Notes: a model not told the origin generated them from the sequence alone. DNA of 40,227 nt from an uncultured Ruminococcus sp. (GCA_902763365.1 CACWRT010000011.1:1-40227); one strand, 5' to 3'; positions 9,901-17,629 are shown, counted from the stretch's first letter. Numbers and translations are program-made.

Positions 9901-10207
9901 GGGACTCCCTGTGCGATACGGCGGAGATGAATTTATAATCCTGCTATATAATCAGACAGAAGCTGACGCGGTGGGACTGGCGGAAAAAATATATGATGAG
10001 ATAAAAGACGGATTCAGAGATGAGATCAGGAGAAAGCTGGATAAGCCCATTGATATTCCCGATGATAAGAAAATTTCCTGCTCTATCGGTATTGCTTCAT
10101 TCATAGGCGGCTCAAAGGAAGCGTTTGAACTGGCTTTGAATCAGGCAGACCAGATGCTGTATTATGTAAAGCGTCACGGAAAATCAACATATAAGACTTA
10201 CGGCTGA
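6926..10207 (+). CDS. Multidomain diguanylate cyclase: NTPase-like, TPR-like helices, GAF-like, GGDEF
   Basis: A 1093-residue cytoplasmic signalling protein with no membrane segment. The C-terminal 170 residues form a GGDEF domain that makes c-di-GMP from two GTP: DHLTGITNRSGF entry, YLDLDNFKYYNDTFGHEIGD metal and substrate region, and RYGGDEF at about 997-1003, then SCSIGIA. The inhibitory RxxD site expected just before it is absent. A GAF-like region precedes it (about 735-915). The middle is helical with TPR-like spacing (for example LGYNSIILEDYEKAHDYL). The first 210 residues resemble a STAND or AAA_16 core (HHLILILSKFHLAPYSTIQF looks like a Walker B stretch), but no Walker A lysine loop is present. 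AGAGGTGA precedes the ATG. It is a single-gene unit. Confidence 0.9.
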   Translation: MDFKTYVQSVVAAYVEKEDQNVIFIKHYNTIDISEEEILSDVEETGDKAFFYHEYRMHEMHEAYAPFLGWIRECYEKFYKADMTAEEFLEECHVYRLHIEPLSYFIKNGICTRSEDVLHFEIAFETERMLQDLISILEYVSRSHHLILILSKFHLAPYSTIQFFRLLIEKTFHIHAIVMYNDEFNVASYKKSVWEDLMQKTEDQNLQLEWGSLDSERTIDVQDAFWYDSSNKEDYIIKITNMYHTFALKDAYYYMNDIVYRMDEKTIGLTKMELVPFLRFAALIDMGLGYVNNALVVCDKMYGLCGNDKVDPYLSYVYYYTSARARMILSQNKYVEKYCNKCIKIAENMNDEYLACKAEILLWSAYCGYYKDIFEYNFTNHVDMNVVEKAKKFGFTNFLAYLYIFGFENDPEDIRAFALGEREPYYFNLGIELGTKLGNDNFLLNAYMKNIILYSRAGYYNYVRKMYKKRLAVLKRPNPLRESHMYAGLGYNSIILEDYEKAHDYLVQSVCTLTELEKPDDVMNSLYNLAMCYFVSESYENTIRVIDLILKMLREMGYQSIGACSNTKLYSLMAISCYYHGEYYNSYYYLSKIEVIVEHMLRVLMESNEGTWDEDLTLYHIVKSMLYNHENRYDLCIKEFDSVKKYMLTASGSLFFTYPMFAMEQATLYYKIDKKKEADDILLDAINFCSKEGLERKKQRLEFFLENGFRNETPILSESAELPVKHMIQISRQAGAIIKLSKKEADIKFLTVLQEAISRENMTPEDLYQNTSAVLKNSYNLDDIVVLRKKDGVNTVMYDGEQPPVSDEEADRVFGFFEEYKQAFLTNRNDKNFTQFHPVMKSFDEERIMTMIGIPIMEQTGTQTVFLASIKIKRRTVGGRVALGGDDLMILKFAFSQFCEMMRRIDNRLMIERMNHKLEQSAITDHLTGITNRSGFSKQVERIISQDSHYNNVILYLDLDNFKYYNDTFGHEIGDLVLVCFAEMFKKMTADKGLPVRYGGDEFIILLYNQTEADAVGLAEKIYDEIKDGFRDEIRRKLDKPIDIPDDKKISCSIGIASFIGGSKEAFELALNQADQMLYYVKRHGKSTYKTYG

Positions 10208-10212
10208 TATTT

Positions 10213-10267
10213 TTCCACGTAAATTCCAAATTGATTCCTTTCAGTTTCCTAAATCCTGCTTTATAAT
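10213..10267 (+). promoter_or_regulatory. 11-bp-spaced TTCC array and -10 box
   Basis: TTCC occurs at 10213, 10224, 10235 and 10246, exactly 11 bp apart, and a TATAAT lies at 10262-10267. There is no good -35 hexamer, as expected for an activator-dependent promoter. The same array with the same spacing to the -10 box stands before the paralogous gene at 16100-17629. Direct repeats at 11-bp spacing are the pattern bound by OmpR/PhoB-family response regulators. Confidence 0.65.
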
Positions 10268-10327
10268 TCAGACATGAAAACAAACATACACAAAACCTTA
10301 TCATAATATTTCAAGGGGGTCTATACT

Positions 10328-11629
10328 ATGTTAAAAAAGGCAATGACTATAATTTTAGCGGCTATGATGATAACAGCGCTTGCAGGGTGCAATTCTCAGA
10401 GCGAAAGCAAGGATACAGCTTCTCAGTCCGGCTCGTCAGTACAGTCCTCGTCAGCTCAGACAGATGCCGATTCGTCATCTGAGGACGGCAGTACCGATAC
10501 AGCGTCGGAATCCACGGACAGCGGAGATACTGTCACCGCGGAAGAGGTTGATTTTACTCCCGCCGCAAACGGCAAGATAGATACTACAGACCTTTTTACA
10601 AAGCGTGACCTGAACCAAAGTCCTGATACATCGGATGCAAAGACGATACAGGCTTCCGATAATAATACGGAAACTATAACGGAAGAGGGCACATATATAC
10701 TCACAGGTACTGCAAGCAACTTTACTCTTAGGGTAGAGGCAGATGAGCAGTCAAAGGTTCAGATAGTATTACAGAACGCAGAAATTACTAATACAAGCAA
10801 TCCTGTAATATATGTCATTTCGGCAGATAAATGTTTTGTAACGACGGCGGACGGTGACAGTTCACTTTCTGTAACAGGACAGTTTACTGCCGATGGTACC
10901 ACTAATACAGACGCTGTAATATTCTCCAAGGATGATCTTGTGCTCAACGGTACAGGCGTTCTGAATATCACATCACAAAGCGGAAACTGTATTACGGGCA
11001 AGGATGATATAAAGATAACAGGCGGCACATATAATCTTACAGGCGGAGGTCATGGAATAGAAGCAAAGGATTCCATCTCCATATACGGCGGAACATTCAA
11101 TATAGACGTTACCAAGGATGCGCTGCACTGCGAAAACAGTGATGATGATACAGTCGGATCTATTTATATCTATAACGGCAAGTTTACTATAGATTCGGGC
11201 AGCGATGCGCTTCACGCAATAACCGCAGTTCAGATAGACGGCGGCGAGTTTACAATCACAGCAGGTGAAGGCATAGAGGCAACCTATATACAGATAAACG
11301 GCGGTACGATAAATATTGAAGCTTCTGACGACGGTATAAACGGTTCACAGAAGAGTAAGTCCTACGGTACGCCTACTGTGGAATTTACAGGCGGCACTAC
11401 CACAATAGTTATGGGTCAGGGCGACACAGACGCAGTTGACGCAAACGGTGATGTTATAGTCAGCGGCGGTACGATAGATATAACAGCCACAGTTTCCTCA
11501 TTCGATTACGACGGAAACGCAACCTATACAGGCGGTACAATAATCATAAACGGCGAGCAGGTTGATTCCATTCCCGAACCTGCAATGATGGGAGACGGCG
11601 GCCGGATGGGCGGCGGCATGAGGTTCTGA
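10328..11629 (+). CDS. Carbohydrate-binding-domain (DUF4353-like) lipoprotein
   Basis: An exported lipoprotein of 433 residues. The N-terminus is a type II signal peptide with lipobox LAGC (cysteine 21), followed by about 70 Ser/Thr/Asp-rich linker residues. The rest is a beta-helix-like domain full of GG turns (ITGGTYNLTGGGHGIEAKDS, IDGGEFTITAGEGIEA, INGGTINIEASDDGING), ending in a glycine/methionine-rich tail. This matches the DUF4353 carbohydrate-binding-domain family; polysaccharide or wall-glycan binding is the family expectation, not shown here. AAGGGGG precedes the ATG. It is a close paralog of the lipoprotein at 16100-17629, with the same order of repeats and the same tail VDSIP..MMG. 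Confidence 0.88.
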   Translation: MLKKAMTIILAAMMITALAGCNSQSESKDTASQSGSSVQSSSAQTDADSSSEDGSTDTASESTDSGDTVTAEEVDFTPAANGKIDTTDLFTKRDLNQSPDTSDAKTIQASDNNTETITEEGTYILTGTASNFTLRVEADEQSKVQIVLQNAEITNTSNPVIYVISADKCFVTTADGDSSLSVTGQFTADGTTNTDAVIFSKDDLVLNGTGVLNITSQSGNCITGKDDIKITGGTYNLTGGGHGIEAKDSISIYGGTFNIDVTKDALHCENSDDDTVGSIYIYNGKFTIDSGSDALHAITAVQIDGGEFTITAGEGIEATYIQINGGTINIEASDDGINGSQKSKSYGTPTVEFTGGTTTIVMGQGDTDAVDANGDVIVSGGTIDITATVSSFDYDGNATYTGGTIIINGEQVDSIPEPAMMGDGGRMGGGMRF

Positions 11630-11685
11630 GTTAAGGTAAAATAGTTTATAGATTTATCAGACATTTAATCGGAAATCAGATAAAG

Positions 11686-11810
11686 CTCAAAGCATGACGA
11701 TCTGTGGTTTTCACGCTGAAGCAGATTCAAGCGTACATACTGACAGTTGTCATGCTTTGAGTTTATTGCTTTGAGCTTATTGCTTTGAGTTTATTGCTTT
11801 AAGCTTAATG
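11686..11810. repeat. Inverted repeat plus tandem 14-mers (AGCTCAAAGC family)
   Basis: CTCAAAGCATGAC (11686-11698) is mirrored by GTCATGCTTTGAG (11749-11761). The right arm runs into about four copies of a 14-bp unit, CTTTGAGTTTATTG and variants, up to 11810. The AGCTCAAAGCATGAC core recurs near 138, 32.8-33.1 kb and 39.93 kb. It lies between convergent genes and may help end transcription, but no clean T tract follows. Confidence 0.6.
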
Positions 11811-11815
11811 CCGAA

Positions 11816-13129
11816 TCAGCTGATAAGCTGATTTTCAAAAGTAATGGCTGATATATCATCAGGGTCAAGAGCGGATAAGCTGCCGTTTTCATCATAATAG
11901 CTCAGGGTGACTGAGACCTCTCCGAAGCCGTCGCCGATACTGCAGCTGCTGACCAAGCCTATTTCCCTTTGGGCGGCAGTGTAGGTTTTGCCGTCTTTGA
12001 GTGTTATTGTGAAATTACGGGGAATAAATGAATCCCGGTAAGCGTAGTATTCCTGAGTTTTCTCTTCATCCCGGTTATCCATGTTTTCTGTATCAAATTC
12101 ATCATTCTGCGGCGGATCCCATGTATGTGCGGAAACATTCATTGTAAACGATCCGGCAGTGATGAAATCTATTTCCCATTCGGAGTTGTTTATGGAGTAC
12201 TTTTTGCCTTTTGAAGATGTAATGCTGCGTAATGTAGGTTTATAGTTCAGTGTAACATCGACTTCGTAATCAAGATATATATCCGTTTTTTGCGCGATAA
12301 TGACGCTTTGTCTGTCCTCGGAAAGTCTTATGACCTGATCGTCTTTAAGCTTGCCTTCATATTTCTTTTCAAGATCGTATACAACAGTTTCGTCAATATT
12401 CCACATACCGCTGCCGCTTTCGGTTGACAGGGTACTGTAGCCGTCGCCGTTTTTGGGAGTGTAGATAGTCTTTACGGGAGTATAGGCAGCCGCCATGTTA
12501 TCGGATACATTCAGTCTGCTGCCAATAAGCTTTTTGTTGTCGTCTGTGCAGGTTATCAGGGCACAAAGAGTTTTATCATCAGTGAAGGAATATGAAACAG
12601 CGCCTATCTCCGTATGGGCGGGTTCAAAAATATTGTTCCATAAAGTTTTTTCTATCATAACGATGCCGCTGTTTTCCGGATCATAATTGTCGATAAAAGT
12701 ATCGTCGTTAATGTCTGCAAAAGCCGTTCCGTCCTTTTTTGTAAGCTTCATCATAGCATAAACCTGATCATTATCTCCTGCAATTCCCATAAAATCAATG
12801 TCAAGATTGCTGCTTTCAAGAACAACATCCTTTCCGGGGAAAACGCCTTGTGCAGGTTCTCCTGCAAAAAATTCTCCCAGGCTGCCATTAAAACCGCCCG
12901 CTGCGGCTGCAGTGACAGTGCCTATGACGGCAATTGCGGCTGCTGCTGCGATAAATGAAAATATTTTTCTCTTTTTTATTCTTCGGTTCGGGTTTTTATT
13001 GCTTTTAATTGCCTTTTTAACCTTGACCTTGACGTTTTCCGATTTTACTCCCGTATCCCTGATAATTGTATTTTCGGGGATATTTATTATGTCGTTTTCC
13101 GCAGCGTCAAATACAAATTTTCCTTTCAT
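11816..13129 (-). CDS. Membrane anti-sigma factor-like protein (DUF4179-type)
   Basis: A 437-residue single-pass membrane protein. The cytoplasmic front (about 1-55) is rich in lysine and asparagine, a membrane helix lies at about 57-77 (IFSFIAAAAAIAVIGTVTAAAAGG), and the large outer part is beta-rich with a DUF4179-like start (GGFNGSLGEFFAGEPAQGVFPGKDVV). Its ATG overlaps the stop of the ECF sigma gene by four bases (13126-13129), the standard sigma/anti-sigma coupling. The likely job is to hold the sigma factor at the membrane and release it on an external signal; this rests on context. The signal sensed is not evident. Confidence 0.75.
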   Translation of the reverse strand: MKGKFVFDAAENDIINIPENTIIRDTGVKSENVKVKVKKAIKSNKNPNRRIKKRKIFSFIAAAAAIAVIGTVTAAAAGGFNGSLGEFFAGEPAQGVFPGKDVVLESSNLDIDFMGIAGDNDQVYAMMKLTKKDGTAFADINDDTFIDNYDPENSGIVMIEKTLWNNIFEPAHTEIGAVSYSFTDDKTLCALITCTDDNKKLIGSRLNVSDNMAAAYTPVKTIYTPKNGDGYSTLSTESGSGMWNIDETVVYDLEKKYEGKLKDDQVIRLSEDRQSVIIAQKTDIYLDYEVDVTLNYKPTLRSITSSKGKKYSINNSEWEIDFITAGSFTMNVSAHTWDPPQNDEFDTENMDNRDEEKTQEYYAYRDSFIPRNFTITLKDGKTYTAAQREIGLVSSCSIGDGFGEVSVTLSYYDENGSLSALDPDDISAITFENQLIS

Positions 13130-13671
13130 AATGAAAACCCTCTTTCTGTAAGCAATTTTCTGAGCTTTTCTCTTGTTCTTTTTATTTTTGATTTAATGGT
13201 TTCGCTTTTCATTCCTGTTTTCTCGGCTATTTCAGTTGAAGACTGGTAATAATAATAGTGTCGGATAATGATTTCCCTGTCGGGGTCGCCTATTGTTTCC
13301 AGCGCGTCACGGAGTGCATCGGTAATGATCTTGTTTTCGATTCTTTCCGATACAACAAGTCCGTCCTCAAAATCCATTTCTCCTATATCTACTGTAATAT
13401 GTCTGTGGAGAAATTTCAGCTTATCACGAGCCTTGTTTTTTGCTATACAGCAGAGATAGCCTTTCAGTTTTTCGGGCTGAATATTCTGACGATTATACCA
13501 GAGTGCTATAAATGTATCTGATGTAACATCTTCTATATCTGCTGTACTAAGCTCACCTTTTGAAAGATTGGCTATAACAGCCGATATCAGCGGTGTAAAC
13601 TTATCTATGAGTTCCTCAAGTGCATTTTCGTCATCATTTTTTATACGTTGCGCAAGTATCAGGTCATCCAT
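13126..13671 (-). CDS. ECF-type RNA polymerase sigma factor
   Basis: A 181-residue sigma-70 family protein with only regions 2 and 4. Region 2 covers about 15-85 (ALEELIDKFTPLISAVIANL, then DIEDVTSDTFIALW and KLKGYLCCIAKNKARDKL). Region 4 covers about 120-175, with the helix-turn-helix STEIAEKTGMKSETIKSKIKRTREKLRKLL. Translation starts at ATG with AAAGGAGG about nine bases upstream. It is the first gene of a two-gene unit with its membrane partner. ECF sigma factors of this kind often activate their own promoter; the upstream GTCGTTATTATTAATG stretch (13681-13697 region, minus strand) would be the place to look, but I cannot confirm a promoter there. Confidence 0.92.
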   Translation of the reverse strand: MDDLILAQRIKNDDENALEELIDKFTPLISAVIANLSKGELSTADIEDVTSDTFIALWYNRQNIQPEKLKGYLCCIAKNKARDKLKFLHRHITVDIGEMDFEDGLVVSERIENKIITDALRDALETIGDPDREIIIRHYYYYQSSTEIAEKTGMKSETIKSKIKRTREKLRKLLTERGFSL

Positions 13672-14265
13672 ACTTTTTTCCTCCTTTCATTAATAATAAC
13701 GACACAGCCCGTCTTACAGGGGCAAACTTTTTTAAAAAAATTAGGAATTAGGAGTCAGGAATCAGGAATTATTTTAAATTGCACTCAAGAAACCGGACAC
13801 ATGATTTTTGTAATACTGTGTGCCGTCCCCGAAAAGCGAACAGTCTTAAATGTCAAAACCTATTATCCGGACAGAATCGTAAAGGGCTTATAGCATTAGT
13901 TTACGGGAAGACAGTGCGGAATGAATTGGTGAATAATGTTTGTATTTTTTAATGTGACAATATAAGAAAAATGTTTAAGCATATGGAGTAGAATAAAAAA
14001 ATGATTTGTGTTAATATATATAGTAACATATTTTTATGCAGTTTATAAGTCCGGCGAGCCGCCAGCGTGACGCTGGATCCTAAAACGCGGGAGTCGCTCC
14101 GCTGCGCATCCGCTCCGGGCTCGTCGCTGCAACCTTTATTAGTCGCGGTTATTTATTTATTATCGACTGATACTATATGTTACTCATTCAAGGTTTCAAA
14201 GCTGTTGAAAAGCTTATTTTTCCCGGATTAATTTTACACCATCGAAAAAAGGAGAGATATATCAT
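13672..14265. other. Intergenic region between divergent genes
   Basis: There is no convincing gene in these 594 bases. It contains a small direct repeat (AATTAGGAGTCAGGAATCAGGAATTAT at about 13741-13771), AT-rich DNA at 13920-14040 and one copy of the interspersed stem-loop element at 14051-14130. Confidence 0.5.
14051..14130 (-). repeat. Interspersed stem-loop repeat, inverted and partial
   Basis: Reverse-oriented copy starting CCGGCGAGCCGCCAGCG and running through AACGCGGGAGTCGCTCCGC to about CTCGTCGCTG. It keeps the CCAGCGTCACGCTGG hairpin but has lost the end equivalent to GCCTGATACGCGGG. It is more diverged than copies 1-3. Confidence 0.7.
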
Positions 14266-15195
14266 ATGGAAAAGAAAAAAGTACTTGTTCTGATAAATGC
14301 CTCGGCAGGCACAGGCAAGGCGGCAAGCGCCGTAATGGATATTGTAACAAAGATAGCAAAGGAAGGCTGTGATCCTGTAGTATATCCCGTAATACCGAAT
14401 ACTGAGCTTATCTCCGAGAATATTCTGAGAGATCATGACGGAGAGGTGGATTCTGTTTTGTGCAGCGGGGGAGACGGAACTCTGAATCATGTATTGCAGG
14501 GTGTTATGGGGATGAATAAAAAGCCTGTTATCGGGTACATTCCCACAGGCAGTACAAACGATTTTGCAGCAAGTCTTAATATACCTTCCGATTTTGAAAA
14601 AGCACTTGATATAGTTGTGGGCGGAGAGCCTTTTACCTATGATGCCGGCATGATGAATGGAAAATACTTCAACTATGTGGCAGCATTCGGGGCATTTTCT
14701 GCTGTAAGCTATGCTACAAAACAGGAACTGAAAAATATTTTCGGTCATGCCGCCTACATTCTTACAGCTGCGCTGGAGCTTCCTCAGAATATAAGCTACA
14801 GCTGTCACATGAAGATCGAAAGCGATGATTTTTCCGAAGAAGGCGATTATGTATTCGGTGCAGTATGTAATTCTGTATCTGTGGCAGGGGTAAGAATGCC
14901 TGTTACAGATAAAATATATCTTAATGACGGTAAGCTTGAGCTTGTTCTGATCAAAAGTCCCAAGAATTTCCAGGATCTCGGGAATATCATAAACGACCTG
15001 AAAAAATTCAATATGAATAGTCCGTATATAACCTTCAGGCAGGTTGAAAATGTTCGCTTTATTTCTGATGAACATACAGCCTGGTCACTTGACGGCGAAT
15101 TTGGCGGTACAAGCTGTGATACTACCATAAAAATAGTCCCCGCGGCAGTTACCATAATGACAGGAAGAGATCTTAGCTTAGTGAATAATGAATAG
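14266..15195 (+). CDS. YegS/BmrU-type diacylglycerol or lipid kinase
   Basis: A cytoplasmic lipid kinase of 309 residues in the DAGK catalytic family, which phosphorylates diacylglycerol or a related lipid to recycle it into phospholipid synthesis. Visible motifs are the nucleotide-binding NASAGTGKA near residue 10, SGGDGTLNHVLQG at about 65-77 and GYIPTGSTNDFAASL at about 88-102, followed by a DAGMMNGKYFNYVAAFGAF region and a C-terminal LDGEFGG. AAAGGAGAG precedes the ATG. A strong hairpin directly downstream separates it from the convergent gene. Which lipid it uses cannot be read from the sequence. Confidence 0.9.
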   Translation: MEKKKVLVLINASAGTGKAASAVMDIVTKIAKEGCDPVVYPVIPNTELISENILRDHDGEVDSVLCSGGDGTLNHVLQGVMGMNKKPVIGYIPTGSTNDFAASLNIPSDFEKALDIVVGGEPFTYDAGMMNGKYFNYVAAFGAFSAVSYATKQELKNIFGHAAYILTAALELPQNISYSCHMKIESDDFSEEGDYVFGAVCNSVSVAGVRMPVTDKIYLNDGKLELVLIKSPKNFQDLGNIINDLKKFNMNSPYITFRQVENVRFISDEHTAWSLDGEFGGTSCDTTIKIVPAAVTIMTGRDLSLVNNE

Positions 15196-15202
15196 TATAA
15201 CA

Positions 15203-15246
15203 AAAAACACAGACTGTACTATCGGGTAAGGTACAGTCTGTGTTTT
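15203..15246. terminator. Bidirectional terminator between convergent genes
   Basis: AAAACACAGACTGTAC pairs with GTACAGTCTGTGTTTT around an 11-base loop. The A run on the left and T run on the right make it work for both the lipid kinase gene and the minus-strand gene at 15252-15761. Confidence 0.88.
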
Positions 15247-15251
15247 CGGAT

Positions 15252-15761
15252 TTAAATGGCAGCAGCCTTTTGTACATTTGCGGCAGATGGATCATCATTG
15301 GTGTTATTGTTTTCGGAAGAAGATGTTGATCTCTGCTTTTTTTCTTTGCGCTGTTTCAGAGTTCCGTCAGCATTCGCGCGGCTTTTGTGTTTTTTGCCGT
15401 TTTCCGACTTTCCCGACTGATCGGTACTGCTGTCCTGTGTACCGCTGCCGTCAGTGGTTTTCGGCTTGTTATGTGAATGGGGATTTTCAGCTGTGCTGCC
15501 GTCTGCTGAGGTTTTGGGGTATGATGATCGGGACTTTTTCGGTCTGATCCTTTTTTCGTTCTCATCAGAAGTGTTGTCATCCGTTTTGCTGTTTTTATCA
15601 GTCTGCTTATTTTCGGTTTCTTGCTTAATTGACGCGGATGACTGAACATCTGTTGATGATGAAGGTTCTGCCGCAAATGCAGCGAATGAGCTGCCTGCAA
15701 GCATTACTGCCGCCAATGCGCAGGTTACTGCCATAACCCTTTTGTTTTTCATTACCATCAT
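15252..15761 (-). CDS. Small secreted low-complexity protein
   Basis: Unrecognised. It is 169 residues: a type I signal peptide at about 1-30 (VMAVTCALAAVMLAGSSFAAFAAE, probable cleavage after AFA), then a wholly hydrophilic Ser/Thr/Lys/Asn/Asp-rich chain with no cysteine and no evident fold. AAGGAAAGG stands before a cluster of in-frame ATG codons (MMVM), so the exact start among the three is uncertain. The gene ends at a shared terminator. The 338-bp region upstream of it is highly structured. A wall-associated linker or spacer protein is possible, but nothing in the sequence proves a function. Confidence 0.65.
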   Translation of the reverse strand: MMVMKNKRVMAVTCALAAVMLAGSSFAAFAAEPSSSTDVQSSASIKQETENKQTDKNSKTDDNTSDENEKRIRPKKSRSSYPKTSADGSTAENPHSHNKPKTTDGSGTQDSSTDQSGKSENGKKHKSRANADGTLKQRKEKKQRSTSSSENNNTNDDPSAANVQKAAAI

Positions 15762-15814
15762 ATCCTTTCCTTTTGGTATTGCGTAAGATTATTTTCATTC
15801 AATGTCATCATCTT

Positions 15815-16097
15815 CGGATATGATATCGGACCGTGACTGCAGCTTTACGGTTTATCATATCTGCTTAGCCGATAACACCGGTTTCGGGGGGCAGTGCACT
15901 CAGCAGGGGGCTGAGTACACTGCGAAATATGAAAATGATCTGCGCTTTCCCTTTATGAAATTCCTTCCGCATGGGGTGCTGTCAGTCTTGAATACTCTTC
16001 AAGGGGTAAAAGAGTACCAAGGAGGTTCACACCCTTATGCTGTCGGAAATTTCTTTTATATTATCCTGTCCCGGATACCCTGAGGATCAGGTAATAT
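15815..16097. ncRNA. Candidate structured non-coding RNA (strand undetermined)
   Basis: The gap between two minus-strand genes contains a series of nested helices. GATATGATA/TATCATATC (15817/15853) encloses ACCGT/ACGGT. A 13-bp hairpin, CAGTGCACTCAGC with GCTGAGTACACTG, lies at 15892-15922. TTCC-GCAT-GGGTG (15965-15978) pairs with CACCC-ATGC-GGAA (16030-16048). Inside that, CTTGAA-TACTC-TTCAAG (15987-16003) forms a hairpin whose loop TACTC matches GAGTA at 16012-16016, a pseudoknot. A last helix is TATTA-CCTG with CAGG-TAATA (16059-16096). A reading frame of 93 codons crosses it but lacks protein character. The one imperfect pair in the 13-bp hairpin is G-U only on the minus strand. A known clostridial family such as raiA should be tested. 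Confidence 0.5.
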
Positions 16098-16099
16098 AC

Positions 16100-17629
16100 T
16101 TAAAACATTCTGCCGCCTCGTCCGCCGAAGCCGCCCATATTGCCCTGCATATTCCCGCCGAAATTACCGCCGTTCATGCCGCCTCTGCCGCCGCCCATCA
16201 TTGACTGGGGGATGGAATCGACCTGTGTACCGTTGATTATGATAGTACCGCCGTTGTACTGAGCAGTTCCGTCATAGTCGAAGGAAGACATTTGGGCTGT
16301 TATATTTATTGTTCCGCCGTTTACTACGATGTTGCCGTTAGCGTCAATAGCGTCTGTATCGCCCTGACCCATAACTATCGTAAGTTCGCCGCCGTTGATC
16401 TCTATTGTGGGAGTTCCTGCACTTCTGCTCTTCTGAGCAGCGTTTATGCCGTCGTCGGATGCGGTTATATTTATCTTGCCGTTGTTGATTATGACGATGT
16501 TAGCTTCAATACCTTCTGAACCTGTGAGGTTAAATGTACCTCCGTCAATCTGAGCGGTGGTTGTTGCCTGAATAGCATCGCTTGCCGCTTTTATAGTGAA
16601 GCTGCCGCCCTGTATGAGTATAGATCCTACAGTATCATCGTCGTCATTTTCACAGTGCAGACCGTCCTTGTTGGTATTTATATTGAAGGTTCCGTCTGTT
16701 ACGGTGATAGAATCATTTGCTTCGATACTATCCTTTGCGGATGTTATGCTGTAGATACCGCTGTTGAACTTTATGTCGTCCTTACCCGAGATACCGTTAG
16801 CTGCATTTGATACTATATTAAGAGTACCTGTACCGCTGAATACAAGATCGTCCTTTGAGAATATGACCGCATCTGTATTTGTATCTCCGTCTGAAGTAAA
16901 GCTGCCTGTTACCGAAAGGGTACTGGAAGAGCCTGTTGTATTGATATAGCATTTATCAGCCGATAATACATATATTACGGGGAAGTTATCGTTTGTAACA
17001 TTGAGATCGCTTATATCAAGCTGTACCTTTGAGTCCTTGTCCGCTGCCACCTTCACGGTAAAGTTGCTTGCTGTTCCGCTTATGGTGTAAGTACCTGCTT
17101 CGCTGATAGTGACTGTTTTGTTGTTTTCAGCCTTAATAGTGCCCTGGCTTGCTGTTACCGATTCGGTATCTGATGTTTCGGTCTGATTGGAAGCGGCGGA
17201 TGCTTTTGTATCGGAAGAGGATTTTTCAGAAGAAGCATTACTTACAGAATTGCTTGTGCCGTTGCTGACGGTCGAATTGTCTGTTGCTTTCCGAGTTTTA
17301 GAAGATGAGCTTTCGGAAGAAGACTTTGAAGACTCAACAGCTGAATTGTTTTTGTTGTCTGAGGATCCGGAAGATTGTTTCTCTGATGTTTGTTTTTTAT
17401 CTGATGAGGAACTGTCTTCACTTTTTACCGAAGCTTCGCTGATCTGTTCTGAGGATTCTTCGGTGTATGATACTTCATCATGATTTGTGCTGTCGTTTAG
17501 CTTAACTGCTTTTTCGTTGGACTGAACCGAAATAGTATCGGCTATTCCCTGGTTATCGTTTATGCTGCACGCAGCTACCGATGAGAGAAGAAGTATTACT
17601 GTCATTATCGCTATCCTTTTTCTTAACAT
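16100..17629 (-). CDS. Carbohydrate-binding-domain (DUF4353-like) lipoprotein, longer paralog
   Basis: An exported lipoprotein of 509 residues. The start is the ATG at 17629, with AAGGAGG eight bases upstream; a longer in-frame start further upstream would run through the promoter. The signal peptide ends at lipobox VAAC, then comes a long Ser/Thr/Glu/Lys-rich linker (about 25-165), longer than in the paralog at 10328. The beta-helix domain follows (TISGTASNFTVKVAAD, ITVTDGTFNINTNKDGLHCE, IDGGTFNLTGSEGIEA) and a glycine-rich tail (GGGRGGMNGGNFGGN). The domain aligns along its length with the 10328 protein. It may bind polysaccharide at the surface; the expected role is family-based. Confidence 0.88.
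   Translation of the reverse strand: MLRKRIAIMTVILLLSSVAACSINDNQGIADTISVQSNEKAVKLNDSTNHDEVSYTEESSEQISEASVKSEDSSSSDKKQTSEKQSSGSSDNKNNSAVESSKSSSESSSSKTRKATDNSTVSNGTSNSVSNASSEKSSSDTKASAASNQTETSDTESVTASQGTIKAENNKTVTISEAGTYTISGTASNFTVKVAADKDSKVQLDISDLNVTNDNFPVIYVLSADKCYINTTGSSSTLSVTGSFTSDGDTNTDAVIFSKDDLVFSGTGTLNIVSNAANGISGKDDIKFNSGIYSITSAKDSIEANDSITVTDGTFNINTNKDGLHCENDDDDTVGSILIQGGSFTIKAASDAIQATTTAQIDGGTFNLTGSEGIEANIVIINNGKINITASDDGINAAQKSRSAGTPTIEINGGELTIVMGQGDTDAIDANGNIVVNGGTINITAQMSSFDYDGTAQYNGGTIIINGTQVDSIPQSMMGGGRGGMNGGNFGGNMQGNMGGFGGRGGRMF

Noticed and set aside
14188..15075. Minus-strand frame of 295 codons
   Set aside because: It is antisense to the YegS-type lipid kinase, which has all its catalytic motifs.
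15802..16083. Plus-strand frame of 93 codons
   Set aside because: It crosses the densely paired intergenic region, has no ribosome site and no protein-like composition; RNA structure explains the sequence better.
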